DNA from: CAVXEH01 sp963805305
GTDB lineage: Bacteria; Chloroflexota; Limnocylindria; QHBO01
Length of the DNA stretch: 64,000 nucleotides
Direction of reading: 5' to 3'
NCBI GenBank assembly: GCA_963805305.1
Contig: CAWDTM010000002.1
Location: 584,154-648,153 of the forward strand
Part shown: piece after piece, positions 51,855-61,394 of the stretch
How the letters are laid out: every line of letters begins with the position of its first letter
How positions within the stretch are numbered: position 1 is the first letter of the stretch
The notes under the pieces: model-generated
What the model was told of the DNA's origin: nothing
Database searches by the model: none
Seen by the model: the letters and a program-made list of their open reading frames with translations, nothing else
Program-made: the position numbers and the translations under genes

Positions 51855-53511
51855 CTACCCCTCTGGGAACTTGAGCTTCACCTCGTCGGGCGAATCTTCC
51901 AGAGCCGCGACATCTCGAAGATACTGATCGAAGAAGTTGAGCCCCTCATCCCCCTCAAAGGTCACAATGTCACCAGCCCGGTACAGGATGTGCTCTTGAG
52001 TTTCTGCCGCGAATTGCGTGGCCTCCCTGTTCATCTCCAGACCGGCCGCGATGCGGCGGATGTCGGATACAAAATCCAGAACCAGTACTGCATGCTTGCC
52101 CGGTGCAATCCGCAGACCGCGGCCAAGCTGCTGAACAAACACGCGCCGTGAGTGCGTCACCCTGAGAAACACAATCATGTTGACGTCCGGGATGTCGATC
52201 CCTTCGTTCAGCATGTCGACGGTGACGACTAGCGGAACGGCACCGGCCCGGAATTCCCGCAGGGCTTTCGTGGTTTCTACACGATCCAGCCGACTGTGGA
52301 TGAGTCTATTCGGTAAGCCCTCCGCACTCAGCAGTGCGGCCATCTGCGAAGCGTGGTCTATTGACCGGCAGAACACAATGCAGCGCGGGTTGGGCAGCTC
52401 GTGCATGTGGTGACGAATCCGTGCGACTACCGCCTCGTCCCGCTCTGGAACGAACAACCTGGTATTGAGTTCACGAATCGAAACGACGCCGCTCAAGTGC
52501 TGCTGAACGAATTCCCAGTCGATGTTGTCCACGAGCATCCGGTAGTCGACCGTTGCCAGGTACCCGCGCTGCATGCCCTCGACGATGGAGACGGAGAACG
52601 TCGGGTCTCCGAAAACATCCGCCAGACTTTGTTCATCCCCTCGCCAAGGGGTGGCCGTCATCCCTAACAGGAAGAAGGGATCCAGTCGCGCTAGGAGCGA
52701 GCGGTAGCCATCTGCCGGCGCGTGATGAGCCTCATCAACAATGACCAGTCCAAACCGACCCGAAGCGTGGTCGGCGTTCAGCGCGGACTGCTCCGTAGAG
52801 ATGGTCACGTCTCCTTCGAACGCTGGCTTCTCGGTTCCGGTTAGCTGGTGCGTCGCAACATCCTTGGGAAGATACGGCCACAGCGAACGCTCTAGTTGAC
52901 TCACGAGCTGCAAGGTAGGAACTAAGAAGAGAACTTCCGATCCAGGTCTGTCGATTAGCCACTGCTCGATGACACCCGCCGCGACGCGACTCTTGCCGAG
53001 ACCGGTAGCCATCGAGCAGTAGGCCGTGTTTGGCTCCGTGCAGGACCCGGTCATTAATGGCATCAATGGCGGCCTCTTGATACTCACGCGGGTCGTCGCG
53101 TCGCTGAGCGTAGCGCGAAACGCCGCGGAAGCGATCGAGAAGCACATCGCGGTTCCAGAGATAGATAGGAACTCCGATATCGCCAGCGCGCTTTTGTGCG
53201 TACTGGAGGGCGTCTGGAGCGAATCCCGTGTTGGTTGCGACCAAACCGTATGCAGCTCCGTACTTGCCTATCGCAACGGTAACCTCATCGATCGGCTCCC
53301 TATGGAGAAGCTGGCCGGCGGAGCGATATTTCGCCTGAGCTACCCAGATATTGCCATTGAGCTCGCCGATGACATCTGCTCCTAAGTCTCCGGAACCTCC
53401 AACCATGCGTACGTCGTCAAACGCGGCGTGTACGAACAGTCGTTCAATCCCGCGCTCGAGAGCTTGCCAGGGACCAAGACTTAGGCGCTCAATCCCCAAG
53501 AAGTCAGCCAT
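51855..53511 (-). pseudogene. Mrr-like nuclease fused to SF2 (DEAD/DEAH) helicase, one frameshift
   Basis: From the ATG at 53511 the N-terminus has an Mrr/restriction-endonuclease-like domain: GSGDLGADVIGELNGNIWVAQAKYRS, with the Asp and Gln-x-Lys of the active site, and GLVATNTGFAPDA. The helicase follows with Walker A MATGLGKSRVA, box II VIVDEAHHA, box III GMTATPWRGD and box VI QQLGRGLRIAPGK. One extra base near 53015 separates the two halves in frame, just before Walker A. It overlaps the GHKL gene upstream by 8 bp and is coupled to the sigma gene. In related systems the helicase-nuclease is the effector on foreign DNA. Confidence 0.8.
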
Positions 53512-55822
53512 CGGTACGCCATGCACTGAGAAGCCGGACGCTATACATCGCCCGGCCCAGCATGGTCTTCCACTCCTCGGTCCCTGCTTGCATACCCTCC
53601 GGATTCGCCACCCAAACAAGGTCACGCAACGGGCCAAGCACTTGATCCAGCAGGTCTTGGCGGAACTCGAGCTCCACCGCCAGATAGCCCACCGAGAAGA
53701 AGCGGCCGTCCATCACTAGCTCTGGCCACAGGCTTACCAGATCGGTAACGATATCCAAGCCCATGTAGCGGGGGAACTCCCCGCTGGCGATCACTTCGGC
53801 TACCCGCTCCGCACCGGCTCGATCGCGCCGGGCGACCTCCTTTGCAAGCTGATCGCGCTGCGCCCCGGTTAGCCGATCCTCCAACGGAGTCATGCTCCCA
53901 AGAGATTCGACATAGTGCTCGATTACATCTCGCAGGATGCTCGTTGCATCCTCATAAACTCGGCCAATTGAGGACCCTGCCCACGGGAAGTAGCGACTTC
54001 TCAGGTCGAAAGCGACTTTCGACAATGGCCATTCGCGCTGCGTGACAGAGCTGCGAGTAAGAAACTGGTATGCCAACTCGCTGATCAGGCAGTCGACAGG
54101 CTCCGTAAGCGACTCTAGAAAGACCCGGTGGCGCGGGTCATAGGCCATTTCGATGCGGCTACCCATCGCCGCGAAGGTGGCGTGCGCCCCCTCCGTCCAG
54201 AGTGCCGCTACCGAGTCGCTGTACCGACACGTCCAGCTTCGGGGATCCCGGGATCTGGGGGAGCTCGTAGACCCCGCTGAGAACACTGTCCTCTTCGAGA
54301 TCCGAGACTTGCTCCGCGGATGGCCCATCAGACGCTCCCTCTTCTGTTTCAGGTTCGTCTTCTGCCGCAGGGAACTCGTCCGCGCCCGTCAGAACGTCGG
54401 GGACCTTTGCTCCTTTCCCTCCCGCGCGCGCATTCTCGGCGAGCACTACGGCTTCCCACCACTTGTCATCCGACTGGAACTCTGGGTTGCCACCCCAAAA
54501 CTCGGCTGCCCAGAGTTGGGGCTCCTTATTGATTCCCCGTCCCTGGCTGTCACCCGGCACAAGCCACCGGAAGCCAGGTGGTTGCCCACGCCTGTAGCCC
54601 TGATGCAGTCGAGCGAGATATGAGGCGACACGCTCCGGGTATCCGAGGCGCTGCCGATATACCTGAATAATTGGACCTTCGCCGCGGACGGCCTGTTCGA
54701 CCAATTTCCATTCCTTCGAATTCTTGTCGAAGGCGTCCTTCTGGTGGCTTGCGAGAGGGACAAAGTCGATATTCAACTCTCCAACGATTCGACCGCCCCA
54801 ATGTTGTTGCTCAACGGGATACTCAATGGCCGCCTCCCCTGTTCGGGATTTGTTCAGGAAAAGAAGGTCTTCGATCGCTCCTTCGATCACCCGGCCATTC
54901 CGGACAAGATCGATGCCGTAGTCATTGAGGTCAAAGAACCGCTGGATTCCGAGCCAACCGGCGATCTTTCGATCACGTCTTCGGAGCCTCGGCGGAGCCG
55001 CAGGAAGGGCAGGAATCCTCATCGTTCACAAGCCAAACCCAGCAGTCATCGCAGTACAATTGCGCGCCGAAGTCTTCGGCGATAGGGATGACGGTGGGAA
55101 CACAGCCAAACTCCGATTTGGTATCGACCGAACGCTTTGCATCCCAGACACAAAACTTGCGACTCTGCAATTCGGTGCCGGCGACAATCACCGCAGTCCT
55201 ATGTCCTGGATGATCTTGTTGTAGACGCGACTCAGCTTGTCGCGCGTGGATTTGAGACCTCCCGCGGACCTCAGGTACAAACTGCGCTGTTGCTCCAGTT
55301 TTGAGATCAGTACTACTGTTCCGTGTGATTGGGACTCCGCAGCGGTCTTTGGCCGCTGAGTTATTGGCACATGGAATGTGTCGGCTCGCTCGAGCTCATC
55401 GAAGTCGATTGTGACGCCCGTCCAAGCGTCGTCATCAATTCTGGTGGTCCGACTTCGGTCCTGCCTCCGAGGCGAGCCGTTGCGACATTGAACCCCATGC
55501 CGAAGAGCCCCAACTTGTCCACAGAATTGTTGCTCGAATACCCAGCCTTGAGTGCATTCTCAGGGTCCTCAGGGTCCATCCCAGCCGCGTTGTCCGACAC
55601 TCGGATCTCGCCCTTCCCAGCTCGGATGTCGGCCGCCGAGGAGATCTCCACGTTGACCTGAGGAAAGAGAACCCCAACCCCTTCACCGCGCTCGCTCAAG
55701 AAGGCGTCAACCGAGTTGTCGACGGACTCTGCTAAACATTGCCACGGCTTGAAGTCGATCTGACCGAGCATTCGCAGCACGCGCGGTGATGGCGTTAGGT
55801 TGATCTGTGTGCTTTGCTCCAC
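53504..55822 (-). pseudogene. MORC-like GHKL ATPase with zinc ribbon, four frameshifts
   Basis: The GTG start at 55822 follows a GGGGAG site. N box LAESVDNSVDAF (Asn36), G1 box VSDNAAGM (Asp77) and G2 box LGLFGMGFN (108-110) identify a GHKL ATPase closest to MORC-type proteins. After the ATPase comes TTRIDDDAWTGVTIDFDEL, a zinc ribbon (CDDC ... CPSC), then DRKIAGWLGIQRFFDLNDYGIDLVRNGRVIE, the S5-like transducer seen in MORC proteins. The C-terminal ~250 residues are acidic then helical. The frame breaks near 55440 and 55200 (one base missing each) and near 54970 and 54225 (one extra each). It lies 5 bp after the methyltransferase gene. Confidence 0.78.
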
Positions 55823-55827
55823 TGTCG

Positions 55828-57321
55828 CTATCTCCCCGTTGAACTCAGCTGAGTTAACTCCGCGCTGCGGCCTAGCAGCCCCTTGAGATGCTGGCCCATC
55901 GCTTTCGACAATAGGGGCGGTACTGCGTTCCCGACTTGAGTGTACTGCGGGACTTCGATACGCCTACGGTGAGCTCCAGTAGTCTCGTTTCCGTAGAATC
56001 GGAAGGTATCCGGGAATGACTGCAACCGCGCCATTTCGCGTACGGACAGGGTTCGCGCGCGGCGCGGGTGAACGAAATCGTCGGGCAACGAAAGGACCGT
56101 GGGGGCCGGCTGGTCTTCCCTGAGGGCTCTCTGTGAGTGCTTGCCCGTGGCAAGGGCGGCGATCGCGTAGGTCAAGGCCGCATGGTTTACACCCACATCC
56201 GTCCCTGATGCGTCCCTAATGGCTCCGCCATGCGGCATGGTCAATGGCTCAGGGACGTGATTTATCTCCAGAATCTCCCGGATTGTGGTCAAGGTCGCAC
56301 GAACGTCGGCTTTCTGGTACATGGCCAGAGAAAAGAGGTTCTCGCGTATGGAGTACGGGGCGAGGGCCAGAAAGAGTGCGAAGCGAGCCCGGACTCTGGG
56401 TCCATGCTTCCTCAATGTGTGGTTGGCTGGCCGACCCGAAGCAGATAGCTCGTCATCCGAAGAGACGGTTGGGAAGTCGCTGCCGAGCCGCAGTCTCTTG
56501 GCGAATTCCAAATCTGGTGGGTACTGGTCCGGATTCGAATAGAGGTAGCCATCGTCAGTTAGGTCCCCCAGGGCCTCGCCCACGGTCCGACTTGAACCGA
56601 AGTTGTGCGGAGCGAGAAGTGGGGGCTCGGTATTGCGGCTCCCGGAGGACCATCGAGGCGACGACAGAAGGGTGGCGATGTCGTCCGTGGCGTTAACGGA
56701 GAACCGAGATGCGATGTCGCCACGCAGTGCCGCGATCATGATCCGCGGTCGTCGCTGCGGAACACCGTAGTGGGACGCGTCCAATTCGAGGATCTGCGTT
56801 AGGTACCCGTCGGACCCTGTAACTGCCAAGGCCGCGCCTAGTTCCTCAAGCGCGCTCGGCTCCGTCGATGAGAAGCGCGCCCCAATACCGGTGACATTCT
56901 CGATCAGAACGGCCTTTGGCCGGAGCTCGCGGACGAAGCGCAGGAACTCGAATGGAAGTCTGTTACGTTGGTCGTCCGGATTGCGAAGGCCAGCAAGGGA
57001 AAATCCCTGGCACGGTGGACCTCCCGCAACCAGTGCGATTTCTCGGCCATTTACGGTGCGCTTGACGGCATCAAGCTCCGCGAGGACCGCTTCAGTTGAT
57101 GCGACCCCGACGCCGGCCGCAATCTGGGCGGATAAAGGCTTGTTGAGATGTCGGTCCCATTCGCCCTGAGACGATGAGACGAAATTCCGAAAGTACGTCT
57201 CCGCAGCCATATCGCTAGCATCGACCGCTAACCACGGAGAGAAGCCGGCGGAGTGCAGCCCCAGCGACAGTCCACCAGCCCCGGAGAACAGATCGATCAT
57301 TCCAAACTCGGAGTCGTTCAT
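55828..57321 (-). CDS. DNA (cytosine-5-)-methyltransferase
   Basis: 497 residues. Motif I is MIDLFSGAGGLSLGL (8-22), motif IV is GGPPCQGFS with catalytic Cys104, motif VI ENVTG (Glu141), motif VIII QRRPRIMI and motif X QVGNAVPPLL. The target-recognition region is between about 215 and 400. It transfers a methyl group from SAM to C5 of cytosine in a specific sequence, protecting host DNA. It heads the operon with the GHKL ATPase, nuclease-helicase and sigma factor. Met8 (57300) is an alternative start, since Met1 lies only 5 bp from the divergent glycosylase ATG. Confidence 0.93.
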   Translation of the reverse strand: MNDSEFGMIDLFSGAGGLSLGLHSAGFSPWLAVDASDMAAETYFRNFVSSSQGEWDRHLNKPLSAQIAAGVGVASTEAVLAELDAVKRTVNGREIALVAGGPPCQGFSLAGLRNPDDQRNRLPFEFLRFVRELRPKAVLIENVTGIGARFSSTEPSALEELGAALAVTGSDGYLTQILELDASHYGVPQRRPRIMIAALRGDIASRFSVNATDDIATLLSSPRWSSGSRNTEPPLLAPHNFGSSRTVGEALGDLTDDGYLYSNPDQYPPDLEFAKRLRLGSDFPTVSSDDELSASGRPANHTLRKHGPRVRARFALFLALAPYSIRENLFSLAMYQKADVRATLTTIREILEINHVPEPLTMPHGGAIRDASGTDVGVNHAALTYAIAALATGKHSQRALREDQPAPTVLSLPDDFVHPRRARTLSVREMARLQSFPDTFRFYGNETTGAHRRRIEVPQYTQVGNAVPPLLSKAMGQHLKGLLGRSAELTQLSSTGR

Positions 57322-57326
57322 CCGAA

Positions 57327-57995
57327 ATGCCGAAGCCCCTTACGACGCAGCGAGCGTACCAGTTGACCGTAAATGAGAGGCGCCGTACTCGCCAGATCGC
57401 AGCGGCGCTCTCCGACTGGGCGCGAACGAACGTCCGGGCGTTTCCTTGGCGCAGTTTCCGCAGTGACTACGAAGTGTTAGTGGCTGAAACGCTCCTACAG
57501 CGAACCCGCGCGGAGGTTGTTGCGAAGTTCCTGCCGGCGTTCCTCAGGGATTACCCCAGCTGGGGCGCGTTGGCTCGAGCCGAGCCAACGGCTCTCAAGG
57601 CTCGCCTTGCAGCATTGGGGCTCCAGGAACGCCGTTCCTCGTCACTGCGGGCGATGGCAGAGGCACATCTGGTTGGTTCTGCGTCTCTTCCGGGGGTCGG
57701 TCAATACATCCAGCGAGCGCGCGCGGTCATGGTCGACAACGCCTCTCTGGCGATGGTTGATAGCAACTTCGTTCGGGTGCTTCAGCGGGCCTTTGAGCCG
57801 CCGTGGTCCAGCGACTACCGCTATGACGCCCGCCTTCAAGGTCTTGCGCAAGCGATAGTTGACAGTGGAACTGACCCACGCAGGATGAATATGGCGCTTC
57901 TCGATCTGGGTGGCCTTGTTTGCGCTCCGCGTAAACCTCGCTGTCCGCAATGTCCGCTTGTGAGGCTTTGCGCCTTTAGCCAGACCAAGCGTTAG
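57327..57995 (+). CDS. HhH-GPD DNA mismatch glycosylase (MIG/MutY-like)
   Basis: 222 residues. The Endo III/MutY fold is clear: NVRAFPWRSFRSDYEVLVAETLLQRT, the helix-hairpin-helix LPGVGQYIQRA (121-131), catalytic Asp145 (MVDSNF), and a 4Fe-4S set Cys199-x6-Cys206-x2-Cys209-x5-Cys215. Tyr127 stands where Endo III has its catalytic Lys, as in the T/G mismatch glycosylase MIG. Next to a C5 methyltransferase it would remove T from T:G mismatches formed by deamination of 5-methylcytosine (established for such pairs; inferred here). A TTG near 57360 is an alternative start. Confidence 0.88.
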   Translation: MPKPLTTQRAYQLTVNERRRTRQIAAALSDWARTNVRAFPWRSFRSDYEVLVAETLLQRTRAEVVAKFLPAFLRDYPSWGALARAEPTALKARLAALGLQERRSSSLRAMAEAHLVGSASLPGVGQYIQRARAVMVDNASLAMVDSNFVRVLQRAFEPPWSSDYRYDARLQGLAQAIVDSGTDPRRMNMALLDLGGLVCAPRKPRCPQCPLVRLCAFSQTKR

Positions 57996-58071
57996 CGTCG
58001 ATGCGTGGCTGGTGCACTTGGACTGCCCTCCAGACAACCCAGCAATGACCCGCGGCCGCCACGTTCCTCTG

Positions 58072-58839
58072 TTATCGGACCCAGCCCATCCACGGTGCGC
58101 ACACGCGGCGCCAGACCTCGCTGGGCCCCAGGCCGCCGCTTCCAATTGACCGGAAAGTCACGCCAATCAGGACCTCGACCCACGTCCAGTCCAGGGCGCC
58201 GATCTGCGCGATTCGATCGCCGAGGGAGGTGAGTGTTTCCACGGAGCTGAAGCCGGCCAGCTTCGTCGGAGTGCGCGCCGCGAGCGTGGTCAGCGCACCG
58301 TCTGTCCATTGGTACCGGATTCGATCTGCGGCGCCCAGGTCCAGCGGGTGTTCGTCACCGCCTCCCTTGGGTAGCGCCGGTGCCGCTGCAACCTCGACAA
58401 CGAGTGGGAGATGCTCCGCGGCCTTCGCTGCATTCCGCATCGTGCCATCCAACTCGCCAGACCGAAGTGCACGCACGAACGGGTGCCAAGTCCAGGTGCG
58501 GTCCATGATCTGATGGCGATCGCGCGCTCCGATCTGGAAGAACTCCGCCGCGGTCTCGCCCACGCCCTTCTCCATGTGGAGTCCGATGAGCGTCGCTCCG
58601 TCGTCCGCGATGGTTGGATGCTCCACGACGATCTTGCCCCGGGCGAATGCCGGGTTCGTGGTATCGGGTGAGAGCCACCACGTCGTCCGCTCTGGGTCGA
58701 ATCTGCTGTACGGCAATGGGTAGAGCTTCTCCCCAGCGGCGAGGGCGGCTTGTCGCAGCTTTGCAGCCGCATCGCGCTCTGAGACAAACGCAAACTCCGG
58801 CACGCTCGCCGACTCCATAGCCGCATCCTCCCCGTTCAT
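58072..58839 (-). CDS. Hypothetical protein, last gene of a three-gene operon
   Basis: 255 residues from the ATG at 58839, which overlaps the upstream stop by one base (TAATG) and has GGGAG as ribosome site. It begins with an acidic stretch, then AFVSERDAAAKLRQAALAAGEKLYPLPYSRFDPERTTWWLSPDT and GLHMEKGVGETAAEFFQIGARDRHQIMDRTWTWHPFV. It is soluble and rich in Trp. I do not recognise the family. Tight coupling suggests it works with the 59477-58839 product. Confidence 0.65.
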   Translation of the reverse strand: MNGEDAAMESASVPEFAFVSERDAAAKLRQAALAAGEKLYPLPYSRFDPERTTWWLSPDTTNPAFARGKIVVEHPTIADDGATLIGLHMEKGVGETAAEFFQIGARDRHQIMDRTWTWHPFVRALRSGELDGTMRNAAKAAEHLPLVVEVAAAPALPKGGGDEHPLDLGAADRIRYQWTDGALTTLAARTPTKLAGFSSVETLTSLGDRIAQIGALDWTWVEVLIGVTFRSIGSGGLGPSEVWRRVCAPWMGWVR

Positions 58840-59477
58840 TATGATCTCCCGTCCGCCGCATCCACCTTGACGCCGGTTTGCCCAGAGTCCGCCTCTTGGC
58901 CGGTGTTTGCAAGCAATTCGCGGTCCCGCGCTGACCAAGATTCCGGAGGGCGTCGCTGGCAGGCGCGGCACGGCTCGTAACCCGATGCGATAGCCGCCGC
59001 GGTGGGCCACCATCCGCGCAGGCCCGGCACCCACTCGTAGAGCCCGGATCCGTTCGGTGCCCAGGGAGCACCCTCCCAGTCCGGGATGGGCTGGCCGCCA
59101 TTGGCCACCGGACGGGTGTCATCTGCGTCGTTGGTCCGGTTGAGGATGGTGTCACCCCGCTCGGGGAAGATGCCGGCGCTGGCCCAGTAGCGGAAGCCGT
59201 CGGGGCCATGCCAGTAGCGGTTCGGGGTTTGGTACCCGCGCCAGTAGGCAAGCACCGTCTGGCGGCTGCCGCGGATCATGGCCAGGATCGCGTCGAGCGC
59301 GGCCGGGTCGCAGTCTTCCCACGAGCTCACCACGTACTGGTGCGGCATGGTGGGACAGAAGGACGTCTTCCACGGCAGGCGCTCGATCGCCTCGGGGAGG
59401 TCGATCCGGGTGCCATCAGCGGATGCGACGGTGCGGTCGTCGATGACCTGGGACAAGGCGGCTATCGGCGCGGTCAA
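58839..59477 (-). CDS. Hypothetical protein, middle gene of a three-gene operon
   Basis: 212 residues. The segment PHQYVVSSWEDCDPAALDAILAMI, then PNRYWHGPDGFRYWASAG and DTILNRTNDADDTR, resembles a small domain common in phages and accessory regions, in which a YW motif is followed by an INR-like strand; this likeness is from memory. The middle has GLYEWVPGLRGWWPTAA and a CRAC Cys pair. Function unknown. It is 11 bp after the interrupted nuclease-like gene and coupled to the gene at 58072. Confidence 0.65.
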   Translation of the reverse strand: MTAPIAALSQVIDDRTVASADGTRIDLPEAIERLPWKTSFCPTMPHQYVVSSWEDCDPAALDAILAMIRGSRQTVLAYWRGYQTPNRYWHGPDGFRYWASAGIFPERGDTILNRTNDADDTRPVANGGQPIPDWEGAPWAPNGSGLYEWVPGLRGWWPTAAAIASGYEPCRACQRRPPESWSARDRELLANTGQEADSGQTGVKVDAADGRS

Positions 59478-60737
59478 GGGTGGTGGACTCAGGCGCTCAG
59501 CGCGGGCGCATCGGTCCCGGCGGGGGAGTCGACCACGTCGAGCTGGGCCTCCACGTCCTTGACGGCGCGCAGGACGCCCATCCGCATGCCGTCCAGGGTG
59601 TCGCTGACCTCACCCGCCGCCTTCGAGATGGAGGTCAGGCGGGACTTCATGCCCTGCACCTCGCCCACCTCGCGGATGATCTCGGCCAGGGCCTCCTGCA
59701 CGGCCGGCACGTCGAGCTGGACCGATGACTCGCGCAGGCTGGCCAGCGCCAGCGCCCGGGCCAGGCGCACGGCGGCCTCCAGGGCAATGGCCTCGTCCGC
59801 CTCCGGGTCGTACACGCAGTAGACGTCCGAGCCGATGAGGGCCAGCGGCGCGATGGCGGCCGGCGCGCTGGCGGGCGTGAAGACGGCCAGGGCCACGCGG
59901 GCGCGGCGGTTCTCCTTCGCCTCGGCCAGCTCGGCGGCGAAGCGGCGCATGGGCACGGAGCGGTCCTTGGCCTCGATGACGATGCGCAGGTCCACGCCGC
60001 GCGTCCGGCTGGGATCGATGCCCAGCACGAAGTCGCCCTTCTTGGAGCGCAGCGCGTCGCCGGCGTCGTTGCTCGGTGCGCTCCAGCAGGTCGCCGGTCA
60101 CGCGGGCAAGCTCGCCCAGGCGTGCCTCGAGCGCGTCCTCGAAGTCGGCGCCCTTGGCGGTGCCCCGGGCGCGCTCCTCGGCGCGGGCCTTCTCGCCCGC
60201 CTCGAGCGCGGTCAGCCGTTCCTGGAGGGCGCGGAACTCGCCGGTCACCTCGTTGCGGAACTGGTGGAGCGGCGAACCCTCGCGGGTCGGGTCCAGCAGG
60301 CGGGCGAGCTGTGACGCGTCGCCGTCGAAGTAGCGGCCCAGCAGCTCGCGCAGCTGGCCCATGGCGCCCTCGCGGCGGTTCGGGTCGAACAGCTCGCCCA
60401 CCAGGCGGCGCAGCTTGCCCTCGTCGCCCAGGAACGCCTCCAGGGTGCGGGGCAGGCGGCCGTCGCCATCGGCGAAGTTGGCGCGCAGCTGCTGCTCCAG
60501 CGCCTCCGCCGCCCGCGCGTTCGTCTCCTCCAGGCGCTCGGTGAGGCGGGCGAACTCGGTGCGGACGACATCGGTCGTCAGGCTGACGCCGGCGTTGCAG
60601 ATGGTCATCAGGCCGATGCGCAGCGCACGCTCGACCAGCCCCGCCCGCTCATTGGGGGCGCGGTCTGCGACGAAGGCGGCCAGCTGCGGGTCGTGGAGCT
60701 CCAGGTGCTCGACGACGATGCGGTCCGCCCGGATGGT

Positions 60738-60746
60738 TACGCTGCT
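60738..60746. repeat. Target-site duplication, left copy
   Basis: TACGCTGCT, identical to 61386-61394, abuts the left end of the 639-bp element. Confidence 0.75.
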
Positions 60747-61385
60747 AGTGCTTATCCCCTTGTCTCAGCATCGACCTCGATGCGGAGTTGGCGGGCAAGA
60801 CCATCCACTCGGCTCTTGACGCCCGGTTGTGCGAACGCGTCCCATGAGCGACGCCGAATCCCCGCAACAGAGTGGATCGGGAGGAGGGCTCGATGCGACA
60901 CGGATCGACCGCCATCGGCTGCGCATTGCTCATCGTCATCGCCCTAACTGCATGCATGGCGTCGCCCACCCCGCAGCCTGCCCCGGCCCGGCCGCCGGCA
61001 CCACTGCCATCGGGCGCCACGGCCCTGACCCTGCCCACCGCGGCGCCGGAGGCCGTCATCCCGGTCCAGTGGGCCTGCCCAGGGAACACCGTCGTCCACG
61101 CGCAGGTGGTCCGCCAGGGAGTCGCCGTGATCTTCGTCTCGCAGGACACCGGCCAGACCATCGACCTCGTGTGGCCGCGTGGCTTCTCAGCCTGGCTGCG
61201 GAATGACGAGGCCGAGGTGGTGGCTCCGGACGGCACGGTCGTCCTCAACGAGGGCCAGGTCTTCACCGGCGTCATCAGCGGCGTGCCGAACATCTGCGAG
61301 GTCGACGGCGTGGGCTATCCCCCGGCGTCGTAGGCGCACGGTCAGCGCTACGCCACTCGGTGTGCTGAAACAAGGGGATAAGCAT
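60747..61385. mobile_element. 639-bp element with terminal inverted repeats and 9-bp target duplication
   Basis: The left end AGTGCTTATCCCCTTGTCTC is the inverted match of the right end (61363-61385, TGCTGAAACAAGGGGATAAG then CAT) over about 23 bp. The flanking 9 bases TACGCTGCT occur at 60738-60746 and again at 61386-61394. Removing the element and one copy restores the host reading frame. No transposase is encoded; the only gene is a lipoprotein. It is therefore a non-autonomous element moved by a transposase elsewhere. Confidence 0.78.
60893..61333 (+). CDS. Lipoprotein carried inside the inserted element
   Basis: 146 residues from the ATG at 60893, with GGAGGAGGG upstream. A signal peptide ends in the lipobox LTAC, followed by a Pro/Ala linker and a ~85-residue globular part (VIPVQWACPGNTVVHAQVVRQGVAVIFVSQDTGQTIDLVWPRGFSAWL ... 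NICEVDGVGY) with two Cys. It resembles other secreted lipoproteins of this genome in composition. Lying entirely between the element's inverted ends, it is either cargo or a captured host gene. Function unknown. Confidence 0.68.
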   Translation: MRHGSTAIGCALLIVIALTACMASPTPQPAPARPPAPLPSGATALTLPTAAPEAVIPVQWACPGNTVVHAQVVRQGVAVIFVSQDTGQTIDLVWPRGFSAWLRNDEAEVVAPDGTVVLNEGQVFTGVISGVPNICEVDGVGYPPAS

Positions 61386-61394
61386 TACGCTGCT
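61386..61394. repeat. Target-site duplication, right copy
   Basis: TACGCTGCT abuts the right end of the element; on the minus strand it reads AGCAGCGTA, codons S-S-V of the interrupted gene. Confidence 0.75.

Noticed and set aside
60872..61333. Transposase inside the 639-bp element
   Set aside because: The only ORF has a signal peptide and lipobox and no DDE, HUH or serine/tyrosine recombinase motif.
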